This document shows, piece by piece, positions 15,703-25,591 of a stretch of 64,000 nt of DNA; position 1 is the stretch's first letter; every line of letters starts with the position of its first letter. This DNA is from Rhabditoides inermis (Eukaryota; Nematoda; Chromadorea; Rhabditida; Rhabditidae), in assembly GCA_963966185.1 (NCBI GenBank), contig CAWZYM010000301.1, positions 124,001 to 188,000 of the forward strand, read 5' to 3'. The notes under the pieces are model-generated. The model was not told where the DNA came from. It saw nothing but the letters and a program-made list of their open reading frames with translations, and made no database searches. The translations under genes were made by a program, and so were the position numbers.

Positions 15703-17623
15703 TTAACTAATAACTATGCAGTTTGTCAACCACGGTAGTTGTTGTTCCTCGATCGGATCGTCGTCGAACGTCAGAGTGCGCATCTTGGTGATGATGTCTG
15801 TCTTCTTGATCGCAACAATTTCGTCGTTGAATCTGAATGGCACAGTAAAAATGATGTAACAGTATCTGGAACTACTGAGGCAAATTCGCGAATACAGTAA
15901 TCTTATCTACGGCCGATGAAGAGCGATGAAGAGCCATGGCGTGCCACGACTTGGAGGATGAGAACCGTGTTGATGTCTGAATAGAGAGTGTCATCTTCAA
16001 CCTATACGCTTTTAACACTCTTGAGAGAGCTGCAGCTAGACTAGATGACGTTTATAGCGTGTCTGATGCCTCTGACTTACCTCGCGCAGCACTCCGCCCT
16101 GTGCCGTCCACCCTCCAGCAGCCGCCCAGCCAAGGGCGCTCCTCTCGAAAACCTGGTCGGTCCTCTCCGTCATGTAGACATGCACGGTACTATAAACGAG
16201 AACTGCGATCATGCCCAGTCAACTACTAGTCTCACGTTTTCCTCAATCCGAGTGCGTCGAGCAGATTGTTGAGACTGGAGACGGCGAATGACACTCCCGG
16301 CGGCAGAAGCGAGTGCAGCAGCGCACCGCCGTTCACGCATTTCTTCCTCGGGTTGTAGAAGCGAGAGCTCGTCGTGTCGATCTGATCTAAACAACAGAAC
16401 AAATGTACTAACTAGAACGAATTAGTACCTATGCTGATTTTCAACAGTGTCTCGATTCCGTTTGACGTCTGCCCTACTAGTACAACACTGAAAATACAAA
16501 TACAAGAAAATAGAGATTAGCCCCTTCAAAGTGTACAGTAGCTCACCTCATCCCCGTGTTCGTTTTCGGGTCGGAGATGTCTCACTTCGGCGCGTGCTCG
16601 CAGAAAGACACCCTGAATGCAACGTATTGTAGCCAGAAACGCATTTCTCCGACCTCTTGTGCTGGCTGGAAGACTTGGCTGCCTTTTTCAGGCACGACAC
16701 CATCACGTCAGAGTCTCCGCCATAGTGCATGACCATCGATCCGTTGGTGCTGACGCTGAAAAGCGGTGATCCGGTTAAGGTACGGAAGCGTACAGTACCT
16801 GGTCTTGATGCGGAATCCGTGGTGGTCGAACAACTTCACCTCAATATCCGTGTACCGGCCTCCTACAGGAAACTTGCTCTCCATGTCGGCTTCACGGAGT
16901 GCCACACTGAGATCAGAATACGGTGTCGTCTACAGACTGTGGACTACCGTACCTTTCTGGGTCGATCTCCGGCGCGTCGCACGGCTCAGCCACAACCTCC
17001 AACTGGCGTTCCCTGTTCACCCGTACGCGCAGCATGTCATGGGTGAGAGCGTTCGCCCACGTCTAGCTATACGGTAGAGAACAGTATTCCAGACCTGTAC
17101 CTCCTTGATACGTGCGACAATGGTGTCGTTGACCTTCCCCGGAATGCGAATACAATCCAGAACATGTCGTGTGTACAGCTAGTTGTTGGGGCGGCGAAGC
17201 CTAAATGGGCGGGATCACAGGGGCGGAGCTTGCCGAGCTCACCAGTTGAACGCGATGTTGATTATCCTCGTCTTGTCTTCGATGGGCATGTCGTGCGCGA
17301 CCAGCGACATGACAGTACGCATCTTCCCCATCTCCTGAGCTGAGTTCTCTGTCTACCCTTCCCTCCCACCCTCTCCGTGTCGAGCATAGACAGAGCTTCC
17401 CGTGCAGCTCCCTCACTTCGAGAACCGCCGTCAGACGCAGCAGATCCATCAGACAGTCAGTGTCGACCGTCGGCTGTGAGAATGTGGATTGCATTTTCCC
17501 GCCATAGTCTACAATCTACAGTACCTCTTCGCCGTACATATGGCAAACTGCCAACAGGACCGCCTGCCTTCCATACTGCGTCATGTCCGGGAACTTGATC
17601 AATTCGTTTTGCTCCGCAAGCAT
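15703..17623 (-). CDS. Unidentified multi-exon gene
   Basis: The family was not recognised. Probable exons, 5' to 3': 17623-17525, 17473-17417, 17334-17243, 17178-17101, 17062-16953, 16906-16799, 16755-16654, 16612-16586, 16487-16429, 16386-16236, 16189-16081, 16001-about 15910, and a last exon ending at 15703. Most junctions agree in phase and give ordinary soluble-protein sequence, e.g. GGRYTDIEVKLFDHHGFRIK, NVVLVGQTSNGIETLLKI and ALGWAAAGGWTAQGGVLRE. Two junctions fail: 17243/17178 is out of phase, and the junction after the exon ending near 15910 lacks a proper GT donor. A missed small exon, unusual splice sites or a decaying gene could explain this. An extra upstream exon near 17800-17891 is possible. 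Confidence 0.55.
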
Positions 17624-17721
17624 GTGGTATCGATCGGTTATCGATTAGTATGAGTATGAGACGGAGTAGGGAAATAGAGGAGGGGAGGGGGGGGGGGGGT
17701 AAGAGAGCGAGCAAATAAAAA

Positions 17722-17764
<43 letters not shown>

Positions 17765-18244
17765 TTCACCATACTGAGTATCGGGGAAGACTTGGCGAGA
17801 ACACGTACGTTAGGCCCCCTGTGTTACTGATGTGAAAAGAGGCAGGAATGCACTGATGAGCCGTGTGCAGTGAGTCGCCGTCTGCTTCCATACTGCCCGG
17901 TCGCACTCCGCTAGAAAAGAAGGGATGAATGATGGGTGAGGGAAGAATGCAGCAGGCAACTGACACGTGCGCACGCGCACAACGATCAAAAAGGGTAAAT
18001 AAACAGTGATAACTTTGTTTCGAAATTCAATAATGAACAACAAACACGCAACAAATCAAGAGGCGCATTTGCCACACCTTCGCGAAGCCATAATAACTCT
18101 TCCAACACATTTATTTATTAAGAATAGGCCCCTGGGTCTTCAACACTCTTTATTGAGTGAGGGAACATTTCAAGTGCACATGTAAGCCGAACAATTGCAA
18201 TAGGATAGTGACTTCTAGTCTCTTCTTCTCTCCCGCTCGCCAAT

Positions 18245-19174
18245 CTACGCCCTCCTTCCTCTGTTGATGAGACGCGGAGTAGAGATGAGCGGCTTATCGT
18301 ACTCGTCGTACTGAATCTTCTTCTCCGTCGCCGTACCAGTCACGTCCACCTGGTCTGCAATGCATACTGTAGGTACAGTACCCTGCCTACAGTACTCACT
18401 CGGTCTGTAGGCACTGAAGCTCTTGATGTGACCAGTGGGGCGGTCCTTCTTGAGAATCGGCTGGGGGAGGGGCTCACGCCAGAAATCCGCGTAGCGGGCC
18501 ATCACATCCAGCACATCTGCGGGCAGAAGGTGCGGGTCTGCAAGGCTACTGTACTTCACCGTACTCTCGTGCCATGTACCGTACCTCTCGGCTGCGACTC
18601 GTACACAGTGTACTTGACGGCAGGGCCGCGGGCGGGAGTCTTGGCGAGAGGAGTGTGGGCGGTTGCCAGCTCACTCGGAAGAGCCTCCAGCACCTTCTCC
18701 AGAGAAACACTGCACAGAGGGGATGAGTTAGGTATACGGTACTCTACCGTACCTCTCCTCTCCCATCATGTCCTGCAGGTTCAGCGACTGGACGGCATCC
18801 TGCACCTTTTCCGGAACGTTGTTCAGCTGAGTTAAGATTTACAAAATGTCTACAGTACCCCGAACGACTAGGGTAATGGTACCTCCATCTGCTGGAGCAT
18901 CTGCTGGGTGCAGACGACGTCGGCGCCGGCGGCCGCGGCTGCGAAGGTGTCATCTGGAGGGAGATAGGAGCTGTAGGCAGGGTAGTCGACGTAGTAATAC
19001 TGCAAGGGCGGGCGGTGAGAAGGAGGTGGACTGGTGAGAAGGAGGTGGACTGGTGGCTGTCTCCTCCCACTCCGAGTCAATGGGCTCGGAGTGGGAGGAG
19101 ACAGCAAGGGGCCGGCGACTCACAGTGTCCATGACAGTCGACCGACTGCTGCGGCGGTGGCTGGCAACACTCAT
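18245..19174 (-). CDS. Small conserved-looking protein, function unknown
   Basis: Exons: 19174-19124, 18999-18883, 18826-18753, 18709-18585, 18516-18400, 18354-18245; 197 residues with all phases consistent. The N-terminus is Ser/Arg-rich; then come YVDYPAYSSYLPPDD, an Ala-rich stretch, VARYADFWREPLPQPILKKD-like central sequence and a basic end near TPRLINRGRRA. There is no signal peptide or membrane segment and no family was recognised. It lies 659 bp downstream of CPEB on the same strand. Its first intron carries a perfect 20-bp hairpin (19057-19104). Confidence 0.7.
19057..19104. repeat. Perfect 20-bp inverted repeat with 8-nt loop
   Basis: The arm 19057-19076 (CTGTCTCCTCCCACTCCGAG) is exactly complementary to 19085-19104, with TCAATGGG as the loop. 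It lies in the first intron of the minus-strand gene at 18245-19174. Confidence 0.9.
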
Positions 19175-19308
19175 CCCCTCCTGTCATTTCGAGAGGGGGA
19201 ACAGAAAATATTGCAGGCTAATTCCAAGTTGCATTGAGAAATGTGCGTACGTGAGAAGAAACTGTCAAACACAGCAAAGGTTTTTTTCTCGACCGAACAA
19301 AGAATCTC

Positions 19309-19481
19309 AAGCTATCTTCATGATGCAAACGGAATGTTAACAAAAATTTGCGCAAATAACAAAATGTGGCCAAAATCGACCAATTTTGTCGCAAAACAAA
19401 AATGTTTTGGTTGCAAAACATTTTCATTTGCGAACACTTTCAAATTGCAAAACATTCCGTTTGCATTTTGAAGATAGCTTA
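19309..19481. mobile_element. Short foldback element (MITE-like)
   Basis: About 30 nt at 19309-19339 (AAGCTATCTTCA...ACGGAATGTT) recur inverted at 19452-19481, enclosing about 110 nt of AT-rich sequence. It sits in the spacer between CPEB and the next gene. Non-autonomous by inference. Confidence 0.55.
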
Positions 19482-19832
19482 AAAAGTAGTTTTATCTTAA
19501 AAACGCAACGAAATACATAGGTCATCCAAAGATCACAGAACGAATAAGTTGGCAAAAACACACACAAAAAATCAGGCTAGATAGGTCAGGCTAGATAATG
19601 TGGAAACAATGTGAACACTTAAAAACTCGCTCCCTACATGGAGATATCGGAAACATCGGCAATCATACAAAACGGGATAAAATACTGCAATCCTGTGTAA
19701 TCTAGCAACAGTCATAAAAGGGGTGTCCTATATGCAAGAGTCTTCACAACGTACTCACTCGCAGGTACAAGGGGTCATAACTCACAGGGTAATCACATTC
19801 GGTCATGGTGGTGGGTGGTGCGGGGGGTGGTT

Positions 19833-22260
19833 TCAGAAGAGGCGGGGCAGGCCGCGGCCGCCCGAAGAGTAGCCGCGAGACGACTGATGCGAGTGGTTGT
19901 GGTGCGGCGGACGCGGCAGCAGCTGGAGACACACGCATACAGCCATCCTCCCACTCCCTACCTCTGCCCTCACCCACCTTGGTCTGGTCTCCGAGACGCA
20001 CGAGGGGCTTGTGTCCGCCCCTGCGGCGGCTGTGCCCGTAGTGGATCTGGTCCCAGCACTGCTCACAATAGTACTGCAGACACGTCACGTCGCCGCAGAA
20101 GTACGGCGCGTACCTGAACAAGCAATGTCAGATCAATCAATGTAGGTAGAGTTGACTGGGTACTCGCCTGGCCGAGCAGGCGCGTCCCTCGCACTCGTCG
20201 CACATGTGCTCGTCCATCACGTACGGCTTGATCTCCACCTGCTCAAATGACAACACGGATTAGACACATCTGCTTTCCCACATTCAACTAGTCCACTCAG
20301 TTGTAACCAGCCTACAACCTACAAGTCTCCCTATCAAACCAACAAGGAGTTAGCGCCCACGATGACATTTCATACCGTCACTCATCGATAGCCATCTATA
20401 ATATTATTCTGGGAGATAGTTTGCCAGATTACGGTAGAAAATCGATCTACCCTCTAGTAGCATTCGATCTACCTTCTAGTCGTGAGGAGACCCAAGCGCG
20501 CGCTTTCAAACGATAATATCGATCAAAGAAGCCGGCATGCGAATCAGAGGCCGCGCGACACTCGACCATTTGCTCGCGCTGTCTGACCTCTCTCGCTCGC
20601 AACTGAGTTTCGCCAACTGACCTCGAGGTCGGCTGGCAATAACAGAAACTATCCTCCAGGCGAAGACTATACGACGGTGAGATGAGATGTGCCATCTCAC
20701 TCCCCTCCCCACCCTCTCACCCTTTTCTGCGATTCGGCATGGGGGATGTGCACAAAGCGACCCGAGATGGCGGCGATGAAAGCCTCGGTCGTAGAGAACG
20801 TCACTCGAGCCGCGCCCTTCGGGTACTGGAAGAAAAACAATGTTAGCACAGTCTCCAGTGATAAAGTACAATACCCACACTATACCAACAGCACCTTGAG
20901 CTCGGGATCAATGTCGATGCCGACGTAGCACACCGGACCATACAGCTTGTTCAGCACTTCTGCCAGCTCACCTAAAGAGCCGCAATGAAATCCTCCAGAT
21001 GTGAGCACAAATCATCAGTCTCATCGTGTGTCGTTCGTTCGATAGAACCATCGCAAGGGAACGATATGTGCTGACTGACGTGCTTTGGTGGGGCGGGGCA
21101 CGCCGCCGATGAAGACGGTCTTGCGGGGGTCGCAGCGGGCGCGCGGCCACACCTGCCAGTCCATGTCGGCCAGACGCCACGGCCGCACCTGCACCGGCTT
21201 GTCGCGCATCGTCGGCGACGACACGAACAGGTAGTAGCTGCAAGCGACACGTGGCGGTCGCCGAGCCATGTCCACCATCCACTCACCGGTCGCCCTCCCT
21301 ATGGCACTCTCGCACCAGAGCCTGCACAGAGCGCTCCTCCTCGAACACCAGAAACACGTAGCCAGTCATGTAGCGCGCCGAGCCTGAAGTAAGCGTGTAA
21401 TTGCACGTCGATATCGATCGATATCAATCGATATCCTTACCTCCGTGGCTGAACGCAGCCGACTCCTTGCCATTATTGTCCGGGCGACGGGGCCAGTCCA
21501 CGAGCACCGCGCCAAAGTGGGAGAATGTCTGTGAGATCTCTTCTAAAACGATCTAGTTACCGATCAAATCACTAAACAAGTTCAATACACATATCGACAC
21601 AGATTACTCACCCTCGCTGACATCGATCGGAAGTCCGCCGACAAACACCTTGCGGGCGAACATTTCGCGAGGCTCGAACTCGTTGATGATCGTCATGGGA
21701 TCCGAGGGCGCGCCGGGCGTGCGGCGCGTCATCACATGCGGCAGCGGCGGAGGCGGCACAGAGTACTCATCCCCTGCAAGCAGAGAGCGCTCAGTCCGGT
21801 CGACTCTCATCAGCCACCCACTCCTCTTGTACTCTGGGAGCAGGCTGGGTGGACGACGCGGCGCCATCTGCATCTGCATCGGAGTCACCACTGGCTGGGG
21901 CACCGTCCCTGCCATCATGAACGGAAACTCCTCCGGACCAGTCGTCAACTCCTTCAAGTCCTTGCTGTAGTTGTCGAACTGGTAGGGGTGGGCAGAAGGC
22001 ACAGTCGCCGGCTTCATCAGCGCAGGGAACAGCTTCGATGAAGGAAACAGAGGGTTGTAGGGCTGAAAGGAGTACATCGATATCAATCAATATATTCCTA
22101 AGTGGTAGCTCCGCGCCGACGGACTCACCGTTGAGTGGTAGCTGTTGCTGCGCACGGACCGGTCGAATGCATCAGCGTTGAGCGTGTCAGTGGGCCAGTC
22201 GGGGTCGAAGGGTGCGAGAGAAGTCGCATCGCCGGCTCCCAGAGGCATCCCACAGTGCAT
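19833..22260 (-). CDS. CPEB RNA-binding protein, Orb2/CPEB2-4 type
   Basis: Exons: 22260-22129, 22062-21612 (perhaps with a 48-nt in-frame intron), 21542-21441, 21383-21287, 21237-21080, 20971-20895, 20825-20721, 20238-20168, 20113-19978, 19922-19833; about 456-472 residues. It has two RRMs (first RNP at [14 protein letters not shown]; second at [14 protein letters not shown]) with the CPEB-specific [16 protein letters not shown], then the C-terminal zinc-binding domain ([26 protein letters not shown]). The [10 protein letters not shown] form marks the CPEB2-4/Orb2 subfamily rather than CPEB1. These proteins bind U-rich 3' UTR elements and regulate translation and poly(A) length in germline and neurons. 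The intron after 20168 starts with GC. The N-terminal region is short and lacks a long glutamine tract. Start chosen as the first in-frame ATG; upstream leader exons are possible. Confidence 0.95.
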
Positions 22261-22769
22261 ACCTCAATACACAACAATCACAACAACATCGCGATCGCGA
22301 AAGTCACGTGCTCAGAGCGTGGGCGATCAGGAATGAGTGGGCGGTGGATACTGAATAGGCAAGGGTGTGGGTGGAGTGGGCGGACAGACGAGCAGACACG
22401 TAGGCTAATAGCCCATGCAAATGTGAGTTCCGGATGCTAATTTCAATCTGAACGCAAAAACGAACGAACGAATCCTGACAAATTCTACCCTGCCAAAATA
22501 AATCCATAACATGCCCATTGAACTGACCAGAATCAACATTACTCCCAACAATGACAAAGATTTGGAGAAGAAACGATATAAATAGTCAAATATTTATTCG
22601 GATATTAATTCCGCATGACAAATTACACATCTAAAACTAATTAGTAACAGTTCCCGCATGGTATTCCGCGTGCGGACGCGTCCCGTAATCTGAGACATTG
22701 ACAAAAGATTATTACACACAGTGCATGATACGAAACGCGCCCGCACCACAAATAAAGGATGAGGCCAGC
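22261..22769. other. Spacer between CPEB and the downstream bZIP end
   Basis: No exon seen. On the minus strand an AATAAA-containing stretch near 22585-22600 may end the bZIP transcript. Confidence 0.4.
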
Positions 22770-23400
22770 TCAATCCATAAGATCAGAGAAAATCAGTTCA
22801 GCAGAATTGTTGTCGTCATCCGAGACGAGCTCAGACATCACGGCTCGAATGACTTCACGGTTTTCCACGATTGAACGAAGGAAGCGCGAGCTCTCCTCGA
22901 GAGCGCTCAGCTGAAACACTCGTACAACATTTATAATAAACTAAAAATGAGATAAAAAAAAACTCACCCTTCGAGAGGTAATTGTGTTGTTCATCTGAAG
23001 CCTCTTGTTCTCACGAGAAAGTTGCTCCAGATAGCGAGCGCGGAGGTCCTTCAGAGACTCCTCCATTTCAATTTCCCTTCTCAGGCTGCGCATTTTCGAA
23101 GCTGCCCTACCGGGGCGAATCTTCTTGGCTGAAACAAAATATTGAAAATAACACCCTCGGTCGAAATAGCGTACCTGCGACCTTCCTGACTTTCTTTCTC
23201 TCATCAATGGCCATCAATGAGCGGTAGTTGTGACGAGTCTTAGTCTTCTTGCTCACACGACGCTTGGGAGTACGAATCTTCGTTCCAGACGTATCCTTGG
23301 ACGAAGATGGGGACATGCCCTCCGCATCAGCAACGTTCACCTCGCCCAAATACGGAACGATATGATCGTGAGACGACTCGACAATCAACACAGCCGACAT
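22770..23400 (-). CDS. Small divergent bZIP-like protein
   Basis: Exons: 23400-23175, 23128-22968, 22910-22770; 175 residues, phases consistent. The centre is strongly basic (KRRVSKKTKTRHNYR, then KKVRKVA and GRAASKMRSLRR), followed by an amphipathic helix with LEQLSRENKRLQ and a C-terminal LSALEESSRFLRSIVENREV continuing the leucine heptads. This layout is that of a basic leucine zipper factor, but the usual N-x7-R signature of the basic region is not intact, so DNA-binding ability is unsure. The next gene upstream on the strand is also a bZIP, only 813 bp away. Confidence 0.65.
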
Positions 23401-24212
23401 CCTTAGATGTACTTCGGAAATGTACCTGGAACAGTGCCTAAACAGTTGTACATTAGCAAATAGATACACCACTGGGGTGACGATGAGAGCGTCTTTGAAA
23501 CAAACAAAATAAAAACAACGAAAATTGTGATCGCATCCTTTATCGGAGAAAGAGAATACAATGAAGACGACAAGACGACGAAGATCACACCGATGAAAGC
23601 CGCCTGAAAAGAGATGAATTAGTCCACATATATAATCAAACTAAGAAAAAATTACCTTGTATTCTTAATCCACAAGCGACGACCGGCTGTGTACTATGGT
23701 ACGGGAAGAGAACCCGACCAATGGACTTCATCCCGAGCGAACTCAGTCGTCCATGACACACCCCAAAGGGGAACCGGTTTCAGGAGCTGGAGAATCGCAG
23801 ACGTTAGCCGACAACACAACACCAAACCACTATCCAAATCAAGCATTCCACTACTCAGTCCACGCCGAAAGTAATAACCAATTTAGAACTATAAGTCGCT
23901 ATACTAATACCAACCATGTCATCTTGTTCCCGGCCCTGACGGCGATCTAGCTCAAAAGAGCCTGGATGTTGAGCTTGCACCGAAGTGCCCTCCGCCTCCT
24001 CCGAAGGATCTTAGGCGTCCATCCAGTCGCCGATCAGGGTTACATATCCCACCAAAAGATCTAAAAATGAAAAATCAATTCATCATACATCAAGTAACAA
24101 AATAACAAATGTACGACTATGTCAATCAATTCAATGCAAACTTCAATAAACATATAGAAATTTCTAATAACAACAATACACGTCAATGAATTCTAACAGA
24201 AACAACTAACAA
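23401..24212. other. Spacer between two bZIP genes
   Basis: Mostly AT-rich with no recognised gene. An 84-codon plus-strand frame at 23699-23950 has fairly normal polar composition (Asn, Thr, Pro, His) but no start context or homology that could be named; it is not called as a gene. Confidence 0.4.
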
Positions 24213-25250
24213 TCAATGAATGTACTCAGAAATTCGACTGAAATCTCCTCCGAAGAGTGGGGTGTTGACGGAAGCAGGAGCAGAGTTCTTCGATGCTGTC
24301 CGGCGGGCCTTCGCATTGCACTTCTCGCAAACATCGATGGACATTCCGTTTCCGCCGACGTGAATGCACACGCCAACAGAAGGAGGGGTAGAGATAGAGC
24401 TGGAGGGAGCCGGGCCGCCTGTCACTCTGGCAATGATGGGAGCGAGCTTCGAGTCGTGTTCGAGCACACGGTGGATGTTGTCATAATCCCGCTCCAGGTT
24501 TGCGAACTTGGCCTGGAACATGGCGTTCTCCTTGCGGAGTTGGCGGTTCTCGGCCTCAAGCTCCTTCACTCGCTGCTCGAAACGATTAGACTCCATTTTC
24601 TTCATCTCTCTGTAGTTGCGGGCGTAGTTGGCCATCTTGCTGTTGCTCAGAGCTTTCTTCGGGCGTCCCCGGCGAGCAACTCCAGATGAAGTAGACGGCT
24701 CAGCAACATCGGGAGTGGAAGTGGAGGATCGGTCGTGCGGCTCATAGCGCTCATACGGACTAATCGGAGTTCGCCTCGTACGAGTAGGGAGAACGCGCTT
24801 CTGAAGATGCTGAATCTGTTGCACCTGGTGAAGACATGCATCCTCCTTCTCCTCGATCTCCTCACACTTGACATGCTGCTGCGGCTGCTCGACTGGCTTC
24901 GACCAGTCACAGTACTCGTTGAACGCATCGTAAGAAAACTCCTTTCCTTCTTTCGCTTCGATCTTGTCCTCAAACCGGTCCATCTCGTCAAATCCATAGA
25001 AGTAGTCGTATTCCGAAGACGGCCAAGTAGTGTCGATGGAAGGACACAGAGAATCAGTGTTTCCACTAATCATAGGCGACTGCGAGTCGCTGTGGGGCCC
25101 AAGGTACTCCATCAGAAGGTTATCCTCGAAGGCAGCAGAATAGAAAATTACTGGATCACCTGCTCCGATGATAGGGGATGAAGTACTGCGATCCGAAAGC
25201 ACAGGCGAGCAAGGCTCCTCAGGCTCGGATCTGAAATAAGTGTGATCCAT
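24213..25250 (-). CDS. bZIP transcription factor, CREBZF/REPTOR-BP-like
   Basis: Single open frame of 345 residues from ATG 25250. The N-terminal half is acidic with short aromatic patches (YDYFYGFDEMDRF), as in activation domains. The bZIP lies near residues 205-275: basic region NSKMANYARNYREMKKMES with N-x7-R spacing, then a zipper VKELEAENRQLRKEN...FANLERDYDNIHRVL. The spacing and the DSKLAPIIARVTGG tail resemble the CREBZF (Zhangfei) and Drosophila REPTOR-BP group, linked to stress and TOR output. A cluster near CIHVGG...CEKCNAKARR could bind metal. An upstream in-frame ATG at 25316 is less likely. The gene is head-to-head with ash-2 across 341 bp. Confidence 0.85.
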   Translation of the reverse strand: MDHTYFRSEPEEPCSPVLSDRSTSSPIIGAGDPVIFYSAAFEDNLLMEYLGPHSDSQSPMISGNTDSLCPSIDTTWPSSEYDYFYGFDEMDRFEDKIEAKEGKEFSYDAFNEYCDWSKPVEQPQQHVKCEEIEEKEDACLHQVQQIQHLQKRVLPTRTRRTPISPYERYEPHDRSSTSTPDVAEPSTSSGVARRGRPKKALSNSKMANYARNYREMKKMESNRFEQRVKELEAENRQLRKENAMFQAKFANLERDYDNIHRVLEHDSKLAPIIARVTGGPAPSSSISTPPSVGVCIHVGGNGMSIDVCEKCNAKARRTASKNSAPASVNTPLFGGDFSRISEYIH

Positions 25251-25591
25251 GAGTACGAGGGTACTGTGGAACGGTGAAGGAAGCGGAAGCGAAATTTGAA
25301 TAAACAATTGACACAAATTGCCAAAAGAAATTCAAAAGATGAAAAACACCAGCAGTAGAACCGCAAAAATTTTGGGCTCACTCACTATCGATTTCGAAAT
25401 GTTTCGAAAAGATGATGTCACTCTATATGATGTTGTATAACCTGCACATCATACGTTCAAATTTTGGCACAAAATATATCAGCTGGTGCGGTTATTGTAT
25501 TTTTTGTTTTCTTTCTTATATTGTCTTTATTATTGCTTTGATTTTTGGAAATATTATCAGTTTTATTAGTTTTTTATGTTCCACCTTTCAG
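25251..25591. promoter_or_regulatory. Bidirectional promoter region between bZIP and ash-2
   Basis: The two start codons are divergent and only 341 bp apart, so both promoters must lie here or overlap transcribed leaders. A pyrimidine tract ending in CAG touches the ash-2 ATG and looks like a trans-splice acceptor. Confidence 0.6.

Noticed and set aside
23699..23950. 84-codon polar open frame as a gene
   Set aside because: Normal-looking composition but no start context, exon partners or recognisable family; kept only as a remark.
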